Origin: Loxodes magnus
Taxonomy: Eukaryota > Ciliophora > Karyorelictea > Loxodida > Loxodidae
Assembly: GCA_946699065.1 (NCBI GenBank)
Contig: CAMPDV010000318.1
Coordinates: 248,001 to 312,000 of the forward strand
DNA: 64,000 nt
Reading direction: 5' to 3'
Shown here piece by piece: positions 1-11,669 of this stretch (the first letter of the stretch is position 1; every line of letters starts with the position of its first letter). The position numbers were made by a program, and so were the translations under genes. The notes below the pieces were generated by a model. The model saw only the letters and a program-made list of their open reading frames with translations, ran no database searches and was not told where the DNA came from.

Positions 1-177
1 ATACCTATATCTAAATACTAATTAAGTCATCACTACTATCATCAAGTCAACATCTTAAACCCTTAAATACATTATTTCCTTTAATCGTTTAAATTAAAAT
101 CTATATACTTAAAAATATCCCTTGTATAATCAATAATAAAGCCAAGCCATTATAATAGCTATATTCTCGATAAAAAT
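1..177 (+). repeat. 5' piece of a LINE-C-type element, G-poor
   Basis: This stretch matches 25071-25250 along its whole length with scattered differences. At 25071 the match continues directly into a sequence found here only at about 1829, so this piece and the LINE-C body were once joined and were split by later insertions. It is strongly G-poor (about eight G in 180 nt) on the plus strand. No protein is evident; it is most likely untranslated 5' sequence of the LINE. Confidence 0.6.
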
Positions 178-189
178 TCAATCTTAAGA

Positions 190-1027
190 CAAAAAAATTG
201 AGAAGAACATTCGTCTTTCTAAGATATAACAAAGAAAAACAAGAAAAAAGTGACGAACGAGGAGCTAAAAAAGCAAAGACAGTATAGAGAATCTAGCTCG
301 TCTTCAGAGGGAAAATTAATGGTTGATCCGAATGAACAATAAAACCCTGAAACCAAAAATAACAATTTACTCCAAAGCGAAATCGAAAAAATGAAAGCAA
401 AAATTGCAAAATATGAAGAGATATTTTTTAATCAAGGAGAAAAAATCCAGGAGCTAATGAATTACATAGAAGACTAAAATAACGAACTGCTAATTCTCAA
501 AAGTTAACTGATTAAAAACTCAGTAGTAACAGAAAATTAACTTTATGAAATGTCGTAAACTAACTTCAATTAATCACAAAGAATGATCATAGAAGAAGAT
601 TAGCACAAAACACAACATTAAGAAAAATAAAATTAAGAAAAAAATGATATAAACACAAACAAAAGAATTGAGATGCTGGAGAAAAAAGTTTTTAAAAATA
701 GAAATTAGAAAAACGATATAAAAATTGTTTGGTACTGCTAATCTTGGTATCATTTACTAAGACATTGTAAGAAATGAAGATAACTCAAGTACAATGAAGA
801 ATAAAGGACCTGAAGAAACTTAAACAAATTTTGGATAACTGAGTATGCATATATAAATAGAAACTATGAACAAGAAACTAAGAGAATCCTTCGTGGTAGC
901 TGTCCACTTTAAAAAAAGGTCGTGGAGAACAACCACGGAAAAAAACTTGTCAGCAGAAACCTGGTTGAAAACCCAGGATATGCAAACTTTAATTTTACAT
1001 TTAGTTAAAATAATAATAATAATAAAC
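190..1027 (+). mobile_element. ORF1-only (half-LINE) element with target-site duplication
   Basis: The element is flanked by a 12-nt direct repeat, TCAATCTTAAGA, at 178-189 and 1028-1039, as expected of a target-site duplication. It holds one ORF1-like gene (319 onward), then a 5-bp stem CCTGG/CCAGG at 960-977, a short conserved 3' sequence containing ATGCAAACTTTAATTTTA, and an (AAT)n tail near 1009-1025. The same 3' arrangement closes the element at 4310-5150. No endonuclease or reverse transcriptase lies between the gene and the tail, so it would be mobilised in trans. The unoccupied version of the site is seen at about 25245. Confidence 0.7.
319..972 (+). CDS. ORF1-like coiled-coil, zinc-knuckle protein
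   Basis: Read with TAA/TAG = Gln and TGA = Trp, the frame opens at ATG 319 and is sensible into the 3' tail. Coding-like sequence with a KKVTNEELKK-type stretch also lies upstream of this ATG, so the true start may be earlier. Residues about 20-110 are charged and heptad-like (EIEKMKAKIAKYEE), consistent with a coiled coil. A degenerate CCHC knuckle, VWYCQSWYHLLRHC, follows near 735-775; its first Cys is replaced. Family members are at 4310, 32493, 37206 and, reversed, 1813 and 45575. LINE ORF1 proteins bind element RNA; that role is inferred here. Confidence 0.6.
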
Positions 1028-1039
1028 TCAATCTTAAGA

Positions 1040-1828
1040 TAAGATAATATAATAGATTATCTTGACTTCAACATTATTAGTTTTGTCACAAATCAAATTT
1101 TTGTTAAGTTTAATAAAATTCACCTTTTTCTTTAAATTTGTTCCGATCTTCGTTATCATGTCTCTTGCCAAATATGAATCTTTTCTTTCTCAGTATCTCT
1201 TCTGTGTCGAATCCTAACCAACTTCTGTTGAAATTACTTACAGACACTTGATTTAAGGAAGTATTTTAAGTGATTTACAATCATTTTTTCTGAATATTCT
1301 GCCATCTTGCGTGCATCAAAATTTTTTTTAATTATACCATTATTTTTGGCTCTGGTATTCTTATTTTTTTTAATACTACCAAAAGTCTCTTATCTTGTGT
1401 CCCATTTTTTTACAGTATCAGCATGCTATTTTTCTTTTCCTGATATTAAATTACTATGGTATTTTTGCTTCTATGTCCATCGGATCGTTTCCTTGATTTT
1501 GCATGAACTAAGAAATTCATTTTTCACAAATTTGTTGATTATATTATCGAAAAATCTCTAATTTTGCTTCGGTCGCTTAAACTCTCTAATTAATTTGTTC
1601 AGTCGAAGGAATAAAGTTAAGTTGCTATTTGATCTCATGGCTATTGATGTGAATTCCAGTGATGCTTTCCTATAGGACTATTATATTTCTCTGTAGCTCT
1701 TGAAACGAATATTATAGCTTTTGGCTCTCACTTAAGAGAAATTCCAGATCGATTAAGTAATCATTTTGAGCTTTACTTGGCTAGATAGGTGATGATTACT
1801 TTTTCATTACCATTTTTTATATAATAAA
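1040..1828 (-). mobile_element. Second ORF1-only insertion, reverse strand
   Basis: This block lies between the 3' target-site copy of the 190-1027 element and the resumption of LINE-C sequence at about 1829. Comparison with the uninterrupted copy at 25245-25290 shows that it is extra DNA. Its gene runs on the minus strand. Exact ends and a target-site duplication are not clear by eye because both borders are AT-rich (AGATAA / ATAATAAA). Confidence 0.5.
1100..1813 (-). CDS. ORF1-like zinc-knuckle protein (reverse strand)
   Basis: ATG is at 1813 (minus). About 200 codons read as a charged, helical N-terminal part (DLEFLLSESQKLQYSFQEL) and a basic stretch, then a CCHC-type knuckle ACWYCKKMGHKIRDF in which the last Cys is Phe. 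TGA encodes the Trp inside the knuckle. A motif CTQDGRIFRK follows and recurs as VDKDGRIFRR in the element at 4310-5150. The 3' part is readable in two frames, so one frame change or decay is likely. It belongs to the same ORF1 family as 319-972 and lies in the opposite orientation. Confidence 0.6.
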
Positions 1829-3730
1829 TTTTCGAGATTAATATGATAAACCAGTAAGAACTACTCAGCAACATCCAAATCAAGTTTTGAGGATGGAGAA
1901 AAAAGCAAGGAAAATATGATGAACTAATAAAATACTTTTTAGGTTTAGATAACTGCTTAGCTCAAACAGAAAAATGGTTAAAAACCTTCGAAAATATAAA
2001 AAAACAGTTTTTTTACAATAAAAGGAATAACATGATTTGATGGTAGAACTATTATGTACCCAGAAATATTTGAACCACTTATCCAGAAAATATTCCTACT
2101 TGACTGGAAGAAAAAAATTATGAATAAAGTTAAATCAATTAGCAATATGATGATATGTAAACTGTAAAATGTAGACACAGTACTAAGTAATATAGAAGAT
2201 AAAAATAAATCAAGCTAATAATCAGTTACATTGGAATATCAAAAAAAGTGGTAGAATATGTAACAAGAAATAAAACACTGAAATAAAAGATATATAAATA
2301 AAAATAGAAAAACTAAAGAAATTTTAAAGAAATTATAAGTAGCATGCAAAAATTTGGATCCTAAAGTATAAAATTGCTTAAATAAATTATTTAAATTATA
2401 CGCGAGATAGGCAACAATTGATAGAATAATAAAAGATCATTTAACTGAATAAATGCTGAGATAAAATGATTTCTGCTACTTAGATATATGGAAAAACCAA
2501 AGTATAACACCATGAGAGAAAAATGGAATTGTCAGAACCTTTTGAAAAAATAAGCTTCATTAAGTAACTAGCTAACTTCCAAAATTATAGATGCAGTTAC
2601 TTTTAATAATAAACAAGAAATAATATCAGAAAAGATAACATACATAAAACCTGAACATAAATACAAACATTAGAGTAATTTGGTTTTGAAAAGACTAAGC
2701 TAAATTGATGTTACTAAATAGAAAGAATCAAGCAATGAAGATCAAGAAAATTTGAATATTTTAAATTAATTAAACATAAGAACTGATAATATAAGAGGAA
2801 TAAAGTGGAACAAAGAAGAGTTATGTAAATGAATGGTTGAAAAAGATATATTATGGTGATTCAAGAAGTGTTTATAGATTGAATTAAAGATATGGTTTAA
2901 ATAAAGGAATAATGTGGAGGAACTAGACTTAGTAAAGGAGTGGCTTTATATATTAAAGAAGAATTGATATGGAGAGAGTATGAAGTAAATGGAATAAAAT
3001 GAAATACTGGAAGGGTTGTAATTTGTATGAATCTTACTTAATGTATATGCGCCTACTTGAGGAATAATGAATCGGTTTCTATGAAAGCCTAATTAAAAGC
3101 AATTTAAGTTTATAAGTATAGTATGAGATTTAATGCACATATACATAATTTGTAGCAAATAAACTAAATCCAGTAGGATAGTAGCTATTAGAATTAATTA
3201 AAACTATAATGCAATAATTCAGCATAAGATCCAACCTAGATTACTACAAAAGAAAGTTTAAGACTATTTTTTAAGGGACTAATAGCATAATTAGCATAAG
3301 AATTGTTTAGGAAAGAATACTAGATGATATCTATTAATTGTTAAAATAGCAGATATAGATCATAAGTAAGAAGGTTATATTACTAAAAACTGAAAATTGG
3401 AAAAATATTGGAAAAGCTTCACAATGAGCTACATATTCTTTGAAGCTGGTTAAGCTAGATAATGATATAGCAAAAATAAGAAGTTAAATTAACTTGTGGA
3501 TATGTTGCTGATACTTAAAAAGAAGAAAGAAAACGTTTAAGAAATGAATTAAAAAAGTATCAAAAATAAGTTTAATGAGATAAAGAAAATATTGTATACT
3601 AACATAAGATAACAAACAGGAGATAATGGATTGAAAAATTAAACATTTTAATGGACTAAATAAATAAAGGTAATTTGAATAGCAAACAGATATGTTTTCA
3701 CCATTAAACTGTAATTATCTTACTATTTAA
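1829..3730 (+). mobile_element. LINE-C: ORF1 region and endonuclease domain, 3' truncated
   Basis: Starts with the 5' sequence shared with 25262-25320. An ORF1-like segment follows (YDELIKYFLGLDNCLAQTEK, about 1920-2200), then charged linker. The APE-type endonuclease begins near 2770 (LNIRTDNIRG), with MVIQEVF near 2853, GVALYIKEEL near 2940 and a degenerate DFNAHI motif (RFNAHI) near 3125. There is a frame change just before MVIQEVF. From 3230 to about 3700 the reading resembles the linker between endonuclease and RT in LINEs. I find no RT motifs before the next element. The endonuclease is closest in style to LINE-B, not LINE-A. Overall a decayed, truncated copy. Confidence 0.6.
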
Positions 3731-4309
3731 TATCTAATTAAAAGGTAAGAACATAAATAATTTCTTTAAACTTAAGAAAATATTTAGCTATATTAGCCTA
3801 TTTGATTAACTCTTACTTTATAAGTTATTGAGAAAATACTTTTGAGTAAAGAAAAGTGACTTGAATTCTATAACTAATCAATTAAATATAATAATTAATT
3901 CTATAAATCCATTATAATGATAGTATTGAAGAAATACTAGCTAATAAGGAAAATTTACAAAAGTTAAAATAAAGTTTAAAACTATAAGCTGATAACTTAG
4001 TAAATATATTATAAATTATTAATAAAATGCATAATATTTAAATCCTTTAAGTTATCTAAATTAGTCTTTATTAGTAACTAAAACCAATCAAATCATATAC
4101 TAAATACGCTATTTATTACCATAATTCATATATATAAATGAAACAGATCATAATAGTAAATAGTATAATATATAGCCATATAAAAAATTAAAATACTAGT
4201 TTTACTATAATATAGTGATTAATATTTTACTCCAATATAATTCAATTAATATCAAAATATTATTCATAATTCATTTACATTTGCCTATCAAATCCATTTT
4301 TCAAATAAA
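3731..4309. other. AT-rich stretch, no recognised gene
   Basis: Very AT-rich sequence between the LINE-C remnant and the ORF1-only element. One plus-strand frame reads as a weakly coding-like, helical segment (EEILANKENLQKLKQSLK, about 3925-3985), which might be more LINE linker. Nothing else is recognisable. Confidence 0.4.
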
Positions 4310-5150
4310 ATGGCAGAAGGTCTCAAGAAGGGTTTTTTTCCAGCTTCATTGAAAAAGGAAAGAAAACCAGAGACTTCTAATTGTTTTTCTACCATGTCTT
4401 CTTTAATAACATAATAATTTTCTTAGGCTCTTTAACCCCCAAATTTAGAAAAATAAAGATAATCTTAAATTGAATAGGAAACTAAGTCAACGGAAACTGA
4501 CTAAAGCAAGCGAGACTTTTTACTCCCCATAGCCACAATCAAGTAACTACATGAAAAGTGGTAACTAAAAAATAATGTAGAAATAGAAAAATGATGAATA
4601 GTTAATAATAGAATAACTTATGAAGTCTATCCGTAACCTATAAAAAGAAGTTTAAATATTAAAGAAAGAAAACCAAAAATTATTTTAGAAAAGTTAAAAC
4701 AATGAAGAAAGATTAATGAAGCAGGAAATCGAAGTGAAACTTTTGGGATAAAAAAGAATTTAACCTTAAACCTTAGCTGAAAATAAATTGGAACTAGAAT
4801 ACACAAAATCCATAGAGATAACTCTTCCCAGAAGGATCGCCAAGCTGTGCTACCTGTGCAATTCAAGATTCCATACATATAAGAGATGCAAGATATATTT
4901 GGACAAACAGAGAAGAAACAGCAAAGAGATTTGGAGAGAACTGTCAAGAATTTATGTAGACAAGGATGGAAGAATATTTAGAAGGATGCTTTTTCAAGGG
5001 AGGGCCAAAACTCCAAAAAATTGGAAGTCCCGAACTTTTATTTTAAACCTCAAGGAACGAATTCTGGGGGTATGTATTGAAGGGTTTTAAAATCCCCCGG
5101 AGATACAAACACTTTAATTTAGTATATTATTATTATTATTATAAAATGTA
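4310..5150 (+). mobile_element. ORF1-only element with zinc-knuckle gene and (ATT)n tail
   Basis: ATG at 4310 opens a reading with a charged N-terminal half. After one or two frame changes around 4700-4780 it leads into an intact CCHC knuckle, LCYLCNSRFHTYKRC (4843-4887), and the family motif VDKDGRIFRR. Then come a 7-bp stem CTGGGGG (5064-5070) / CCCCCGG (5094-5100), the conserved 3' sequence with ACAAACACTTTAATTTA, and an (ATT)n tail to about 5150. The layout is the same as 190-1027: ORF1 gene directly followed by the 3' end, with no endonuclease or RT. The next repeat begins within a few bases of the tail. Confidence 0.65.
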
Positions 5151-5154
5151 TAAA

Positions 5155-5557
5155 ATGGATATCGGCCGCGTCAACCAAACTAGTAGGTAATCTGGTGCAG
5201 TGTATACTGCATTGCGAGTAATATCAAACTAGATGCCACCACGGGGAAGGGTGAATAAGCTTCGTTGAGACATGCTTAACTTACCCGAGGGTTCTCTCAA
5301 GCAGAATGAAAATTTGATTGACGGGCCTTCTAATTACCGACTTAATAACTATCTCTTATTTGGACCTTATTCAAGAAGACTGAAGTATTTGACTCAAGAT
5401 TTTAGAATAATTTTTAATAAGAAGATTCCCCATTTGAAGAAGCTGACGTGACTCATCGGACCTCTAGAATTTTAACAAGAAACATGAGAGCATTTCCTTA
5501 ATATTAAATATTAATATTGAAAGAGCTGTGCGCCAATGAAGTGCTACGCGCTCTATA
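5155..5557 (+). repeat. SINE-like repeat, copy S1
   Basis: Shares with 11010-11388 and 30817-31345 a start at ATGGAT, a head containing GTAGGTAATCTGG, and a later block GAGGGTTCTCT about 100 nt downstream. The spacing recalls Pol III A and B boxes, though neither matches the consensus fully. Just after the head is a perfect 6-bp hairpin, TGCAGT-GTAT-ACTGCA. It ends in a 33-nt motif (5522-5554) with AGAGC and GCTCT at its edges and CCAATGAAGTGCTACGC inside, which recurs at 26771, 31895 and 63640. No coding potential is evident. Confidence 0.65.
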
Positions 5558-6339
5558 ATAATTTTTTTTATTAAAAATAGTAGATGTTATAATCTTAATT
5601 TAAACTTACTTAGTCTATTCTTAAAGCTATTCTTAGGAGTTTAAGTTGATATTAATATCTTAATTTATATCCTAATTTTTTTTGTTTCGAGATAAAATAT
5701 TTTCATTTAAAAATTCAAAAAAATCATTGAAATAGAAAAAATAATATCTGTTTCTAAATAAAATCAAACCAAAAATCCTCAGATACTAAAATATAAAAGA
5801 AGGAAATAAATTAATCATGTTATAAAAATAAATAAAAAATTGACCATTCATAAACATAATCAGTACAATAACTAAAGTGCCTAAAATATATTTAATTTAA
5901 TTATTTTAAATATTCTTATATCTAATAAATAAATGAAATATTGCAAAATATTGCTATTTATTTTTAGTTATCTTTATTTATTTTTATATTTTTTCCAATA
6001 ATTAATTTTATGCTAATATTGTATCATTAACATTAAAAAATTAAATAATTTAGAAAATAAGCATTATAATTAAATTTAGTCTAAATTTTTGCTTATTGTA
6101 TTTAAATAAAACTTTAAAAAGAATAGTAATTAAAATATATTATAATAAAAGCTTTTAATAAATAAATGATACATACTGTAATTAATATGCTATTGATAAT
6201 TTATATTTTATTTTTATTTTCTTATATATTTATAGTTTTGCTATATTTTAATATTTATTTTCTATATACAAATTTTACTGCTACAATTATTTTTTTATTT
6301 TAAAATATAAGTACTTTATACATGCTATGCACAAAAAAA
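5558..6339. other. AT-rich spacer
   Basis: Low-complexity A/T sequence with no recognisable gene, RNA or repeat on either strand. Confidence 0.5.
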
Positions 6340-6984
6340 ATGCTAAAAAAATCCGGAAATTTAAACTTTAAATTCTAATAGATCAATCTTAAGTCTCAAT
6401 TAACTAATAATAACCAAAAATTCAAAAAGATAAATCTACTCCTGTTAAGGATTGAGAAATACTGAATTTCATAACAAACTAAAAGGCTTGAGAAACTTCA
6501 TGAACAAAACATTATTCAGTTTTATTACTTAATTGAGAAAATGAATTAAGAAAAATAGATCCTGAAGGCGAAAAAATAAAATCTTAGGCAACTTTTGTAA
6601 GATAAAGAAAGGAAAATCAAGGATTGCTAAGTTAAGTTTAATTTCAAGATGAAGCTTTAACTTCCAAATTTGTTTTAATAGTAAAAACATAGCAAAAAAT
6701 CCATAGAAAATTAAAAAATAATTTAAATTATCAATTTAAAAACTAACCTCAAATAGACAAGATAGAAAATTAAAAAATGTAAAACAATAAAAAATATACT
6801 TCAAACTTGAAATTTATTTAGAGTAGCTGTAGAAGTATTCATCGATTACTATCAATAAATGTATGAACAACTTAAAACTAAATTATTGATTAAAGAAGAG
6901 TTTAGCATGGATAAAAGTAATTCAGCTACTAAAAGTTTGCCTATAATAATTCAGTCAAAATATTAATATGTAATTAACATTTAT
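6340..6984 (+). CDS. Possible coiled-coil protein, unrecognised
   Basis: From ATG 6340 one frame gives a Lys/Glu/Gln-rich, heptad-like reading (for example KRLEKLHEQNIIQFYYLIEK) with TGA as Trp twice. Local base composition is more purine-rich than the flanking spacer, which suggests coding. The end is uncertain because the frame has no clear TGA stop until about 7140 and sense fades near 6980. I recognise no domain. It could be an isolated host gene or an ORF1 remnant; the evidence is composition only. Confidence 0.3.
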
Positions 6985-9325
6985 TATCTATTTATTATCT
7001 ATTTATTATATCTAAAATGCTATTTTTAAATACTTTTTAATCATAAAAATACTTAAATATTTAGTCTTCTCTCTTCATACTATTCTTATATTCTTGTAGT
7101 TCAAATTTCTTGCATCTATTCTCAACAATAAAAGGTTTGATAAATCTAGAATAAAAGAATAAGCAAATATATCTCGAGTTTTAAATCCTGATAAATTATA
7201 AGAATTATGTTTTAATTCTATTTATTATCATTATTCATTCTTTCTTTTGTATATTTTCTGGAATATTCTATTTTAAATCAAATTTTTATTCCTCCTACCA
7301 TAATAAGAGGTTATAGTAACACTAATGGAAAACAAAGAACTTCAAGAAGATTGAAATAATACTAGTTTTATGTATTATTCTATTTATTATATTTTCATAT
7401 ATCATTTATAACTTTTTTTTATTTACTCCTCTAAATTAATATATATTTAGCCTCTTTTATCTGGTACTAATTTCTAAAGTTTTATTTAAAAAGGAAATGA
7501 GTACTTCTACTAAATTTTAGAATTTAGACATTTATTTTAACTTCTTTAATTTATTCTATTTCTATATTAAACAATCAATGCCTTTAAATTTTAACTATTA
7601 GCTAATTATTTATTATTAATAAGTTATTTTATTTTACTGCCCTTGTTAAGTTAAATGGATATAAGCAGCGTTAGCATAGTGTCTTCACTTGCATTTAAAT
7701 TTTTATATTAATAAGTTATAATTTATAAAAGCTTTAGATTATTTGCATTAAAGAAATTTAAAGTTTAAGAATATAATTTTAAATTAATTTAGTTTATCAT
7801 TAATATATATAATATTTAAATACTTAATTAGCTAATTATTAATATATTCAATTCACTTGTTTAGAATTACTAGTTGTAGTATTAGCATCAATACAATATA
7901 TTTTCAGTTTTGAAAGCACTAAATTAGATAGAAGTTTATTAGATTTGTTAATTAATTAAAAGTAAATATATTTTAACTTCTTTAACTAATTAAAATTGTA
8001 ATTAGGTTTTATAAATGTTACATTAATTATATCTTAACTCTAGTTATCATTTTAATTTCTTTCGTTATATCATAGTAAATTTTTGAAACTATCAAATATT
8101 AAAATAATTTTATCTTTGAAAATTGAAAATTTTTAATTATCTACAATACATCAAGAAGATTTGCTTATTAAAAATAAGAAATTATTTTATTTTAAATGAG
8201 TAAGAGAAATATCTCTTCATAGTAAAGAGTAGTTAAAATTAAACTGGTATATGAAATAAAAATTTTATTTATAGTAACAAATATTTAAGATATAAATTAA
8301 ATTGTATTTATAATTAATTAGTTTGAGCATAATAATTATAATTATAAAATTAAATACTTAGAATAGAAAAATAAACCATATGAAAGTTAAATTTATTTTA
8401 GAGAAAATAAAATTTTATTTTTTATATTAAGCAAGGATATTTGTTCTTATAGTTTGAAATAATAAATAACCTCTAAAGTAAAAGTTTTAGCCATTTTAAT
8501 AATTTTAAAAATATTTATAATTAATAAAATGAATATTTTGATTATATTTTATATTCAAATATTAAAAATGTTTCTTTAAATAAAGAAAAAATAAAATACA
8601 GCTTCTGTATTTTTAATATGTTAAAATAATATTTTATAGATAATTTATATTAATTCCTATCAAATATTAGTTTAATATTAAAGAATTTTTACAATTAATT
8701 AAATTCTAAAAGTATATTATATTTAAATTTTAAAAAGCTGTACAACATAGTTTTTTAATAAATTAAAATATTTCTACAAATATAGCATTTTATTATTTTT
8801 AGTAATTGAAAATAAATAAATATCATAATTATTTATATTAAATTTTAATTATTTTTAAATAGATTTTTTATTGTAATTTTTTAATTTAGATGTGCGTTGT
8901 TTTGTCATTTTAAAATAAAAATTTATTTTTAGACAATTAAACTTTAAAAACTATTTTTACTTTTATAATTTTGTAAATGGCATATTTAATATATTTTTAT
9001 GATTAATTTAAAATATTAAAATATTAAAATTTTTAATTTCTTTTTTTATTAACTTTAAATTAAAATTTACTTTTATTAATAATTTAAATATAATTTTAAC
9101 TATTTTTTATTTATTTACTTTTATAAATTAATAAAATATTTAAGTCTAAAAGAAATTATTTAACTTTAGTACTCTTAATTATAATAACAAAGATAGATAA
9201 AATTTTTCTATTACAAAGGAATCGCTACCTCATACAGAAATCAGCAGTTTAAACATGCTTATGTTTCAAAAAATGCTTAGGATATTTATTTTTTTAAGAT
9301 TGAAAACTCGAGATTCTCCAGGTTC
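6985..9325. other. Long AT-rich spacer
   Basis: About 2.3 kb of A/T-rich sequence. I see no protein motif, tRNA or copy of the repeats found elsewhere. A short GC-richer patch at 7640-7690 is unique and unexplained. Confidence 0.5.
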
Positions 9326-10141
9326 TCATGCCCTATTCTTCATGATTCACATCTACTCTCTCTGTTCAATTAGTCTATTCACTTTTTTGACGTTCCAGTT
9401 TGGTTACAGAACATTATGTTAATTTATTTTTAGTTTATCTTTCAAAATGGTTTTGATTTTTTCTTTCTGACTCTTTTTCATGGTACTAATTTTTTCGATA
9501 ATTTCTTAATAAAACTTAAATTTCTAACAAATCCTAAAGAGATATGAGCAAATTCTGCAGCATTAACATTTCTTCTTGACAAATTTAAAGCACCTTTTAC
9601 TGATGATTAAAGATTGCTTCTTTTTATATTTCTATTTTGTGCGAAGCTTCCTTTTTTCTTTTAATCGTGTGTTTCAGAACTTTATTTTCTCATACTATTT
9701 CTTGACTCTTTCTTCAAGTTAGGCGATTTAATTGCTCTAATTCCACTAGATGGTCCAAAAGCATCTCTTTCTTAAATCATTATTTTGATTAATTCTATAT
9801 ATTTTCTTGCTTCTGTTTTTGAATGATTTTTTCGTTTCTTTCAATTTAGACCTTTTTCTGAAGATTGAAGCTTATCAACACTAGCTAACTAATGTTTATT
9901 GCTTTATCCAAAGTAAAATTTATGTACTTTCTAGTTTTTTATGTTTTCTTTTTATTGCTTTGGTTTCTCTACCATATATGAAAATTCAGGGATATATTTC
10001 CGTACCTTTACTATCTTTATGGTTTATGGATTTGAACTTTATAAAAAGGTGCAAGTTTAAGAGGACGTAAATTGAAGTATTTATGCTTCTGATATTCATT
10101 CCTGTTTTGGGAAAGTGTTGCAAAAGCTCTTCTTGTAGCAT
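9326..10141 (-). CDS. Basic, disordered protein gene, unrecognised
   Basis: Minus-strand reading from ATG 10141 (MLQEELLQHFPKTGMNIRS) through an IYPWIFIYGRETKAIKRK stretch, then a Ser/Lys/Arg-rich part (GSFAQNRNIKRSNLQSS) and a charged helical C-terminal part (STMKKSQKEKIKTILKDK). The three parts lie in different frames, changing near 9920 and 9510. Either decay or short introns could explain this; near 9510 a GT...AG stretch of 47 nt would restore the frame. Likely stops are TGA at 9349-9347 or 9328-9326. No domain is recognised. It may be a host gene or a diverged ORF1. Confidence 0.4.
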
Positions 10142-11009
10142 TCTACCTTTTTCTTCCTATTATAAAATTTGAGGAAATTAAAATAATAACGAGTAACATT
10201 AAAAGTAATTAAATATATAAAAATAATAAAAATAGCTTTTAAAAGTACAGATGGTACAATAATTAAATATATTATACTCTATTTATATAGAGATAAACTT
10301 AATTTTTTTATAATAGAATATAATAATAATTAATATAAATTCTATTAATTATAAATATTAGTTAAATTATTTAAATAATTACTTTTTATTAGAATAATTT
10401 TATTATTTATTATTCTTATACCAATTATAAACAATTAATTTACTAAGTATTTTAAATTTATTTCTCTAATATGTTAAATTTAATTTAGTGCTATTTTATT
10501 CTTTAATCCATAAAGTATTTAACTTTTTATTTATAGTTTTAGGTAAATTATTAATTTATAATAATAGCTATATTTATAATTTATATATTAAATTAATTAA
10601 TTAATCATTAATATAATTCACACTTTATATGTTAATTTTATTTGCTAGTATATTTATTTATTCTCCTAATTTCCTCCTTTCATTTAATATCAAACCTTGT
10701 TTATTTCTAAGATTTTTCTAGTTCTTGAGAAGCAAACTTAAATAGCAGTTTCTTTAAATTCCTAGAAGGTAATTTAAATACTTAATATATAATCTACCTT
10801 AATTTAAAGTTTCAATAATAATAAAAATAAAAGATTTATAGCATTAAATAATATTACTTAGAACTATTTAAACAAATTATTTAATTTTTATCTTTATTTT
10901 AAATTTCTTACTTATAAAATTAAACTTTATTTAAATAAATACCTATAAACATTATTTGCTAATAAACCTATTCATATACTAATATTAATAAGATTATATC
11001 ATTTAAAAT
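10142..11009. other. AT-rich spacer
   Basis: A/T-rich sequence with no gene, RNA or repeat that I can recognise. Confidence 0.5.
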
Positions 11010-11388
11010 ATGGATCAATTCATAGTTGGAAAAATTTGTAGGTAATCTGGAACTGTGAATAACTGTATTGAGGGTAATCTCGCATTAGATGTCACTACGA
11101 ATAAGAATGGACAAACTCAAAAGAGATATGCCTAACTCGCTCGAGAATTTTTGCTAGCATTTGAAAGTTTGACTGACAATGCTTAAATTTTTTATTTGAA
11201 TTTGAATTTTATTTTAAAAGACTGTGTATTTGCAACAAAATATTAAAATAATATTTTAATAAGAAGATTCCTAATATGAAAAAATTATTTGTCTCATTTG
11301 ATAATATACTAAGACAAAAATAATAATGAGAACATTTAAATTAAAATAAAAGTTAATTCATTACAAAGCCACTAACGGTAACGTCACA
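11010..11388 (+). repeat. SINE-like repeat, copy S2
   Basis: Begins ATGGAT like S1 and S3 and carries GTAGGTAATCTGG at 11040. The internal sequence follows S1 with many changes (GATGTCACTACGA against GATGCCACCACGG; TTAATAAGAAGATTCC is shared exactly). The 3' terminal motif is diverged (AAGCCACTAACGGTAACGTCAC). It is the oldest-looking of the three full copies and lies just upstream of LINE-A. Confidence 0.6.
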
Positions 11389-11669
11389 TTAATAATTTTT
11401 GTTAATCAAATTAGTGGTTATAGACTTATAATATAAACCAAGCTTGATAATAATATTATAGTCAGTATAATGTCTTTAATTTAAATTTTTAATTAGTTTG
11501 ATTTAAATCTTAATTATCTGTACTATGGCAAATTTATAGCTTTAAATTATATTAGCTTAAATATATATTGAATAATAATAGGTTTTATTTGAGTTTAATT
11601 AAAATTATAATCAGAATAACTTAATAAAAAATTAATATAAATAAACAAAATAGTATATAAAAAAAAAAA

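Noticed and set aside
4627-4947. Minus-strand frame of 106 codons
   Set aside because: It mirrors the ORF1 gene with the intact CCHC knuckle at 4843-4887 on the plus strand.
5155-5185. Vector polylinker contamination
   Set aside because: GATATC, CGGCCG and ACTAGT occur close together, but the sequence is part of the SINE head and is matched, with changes, at 11010 and 30817.
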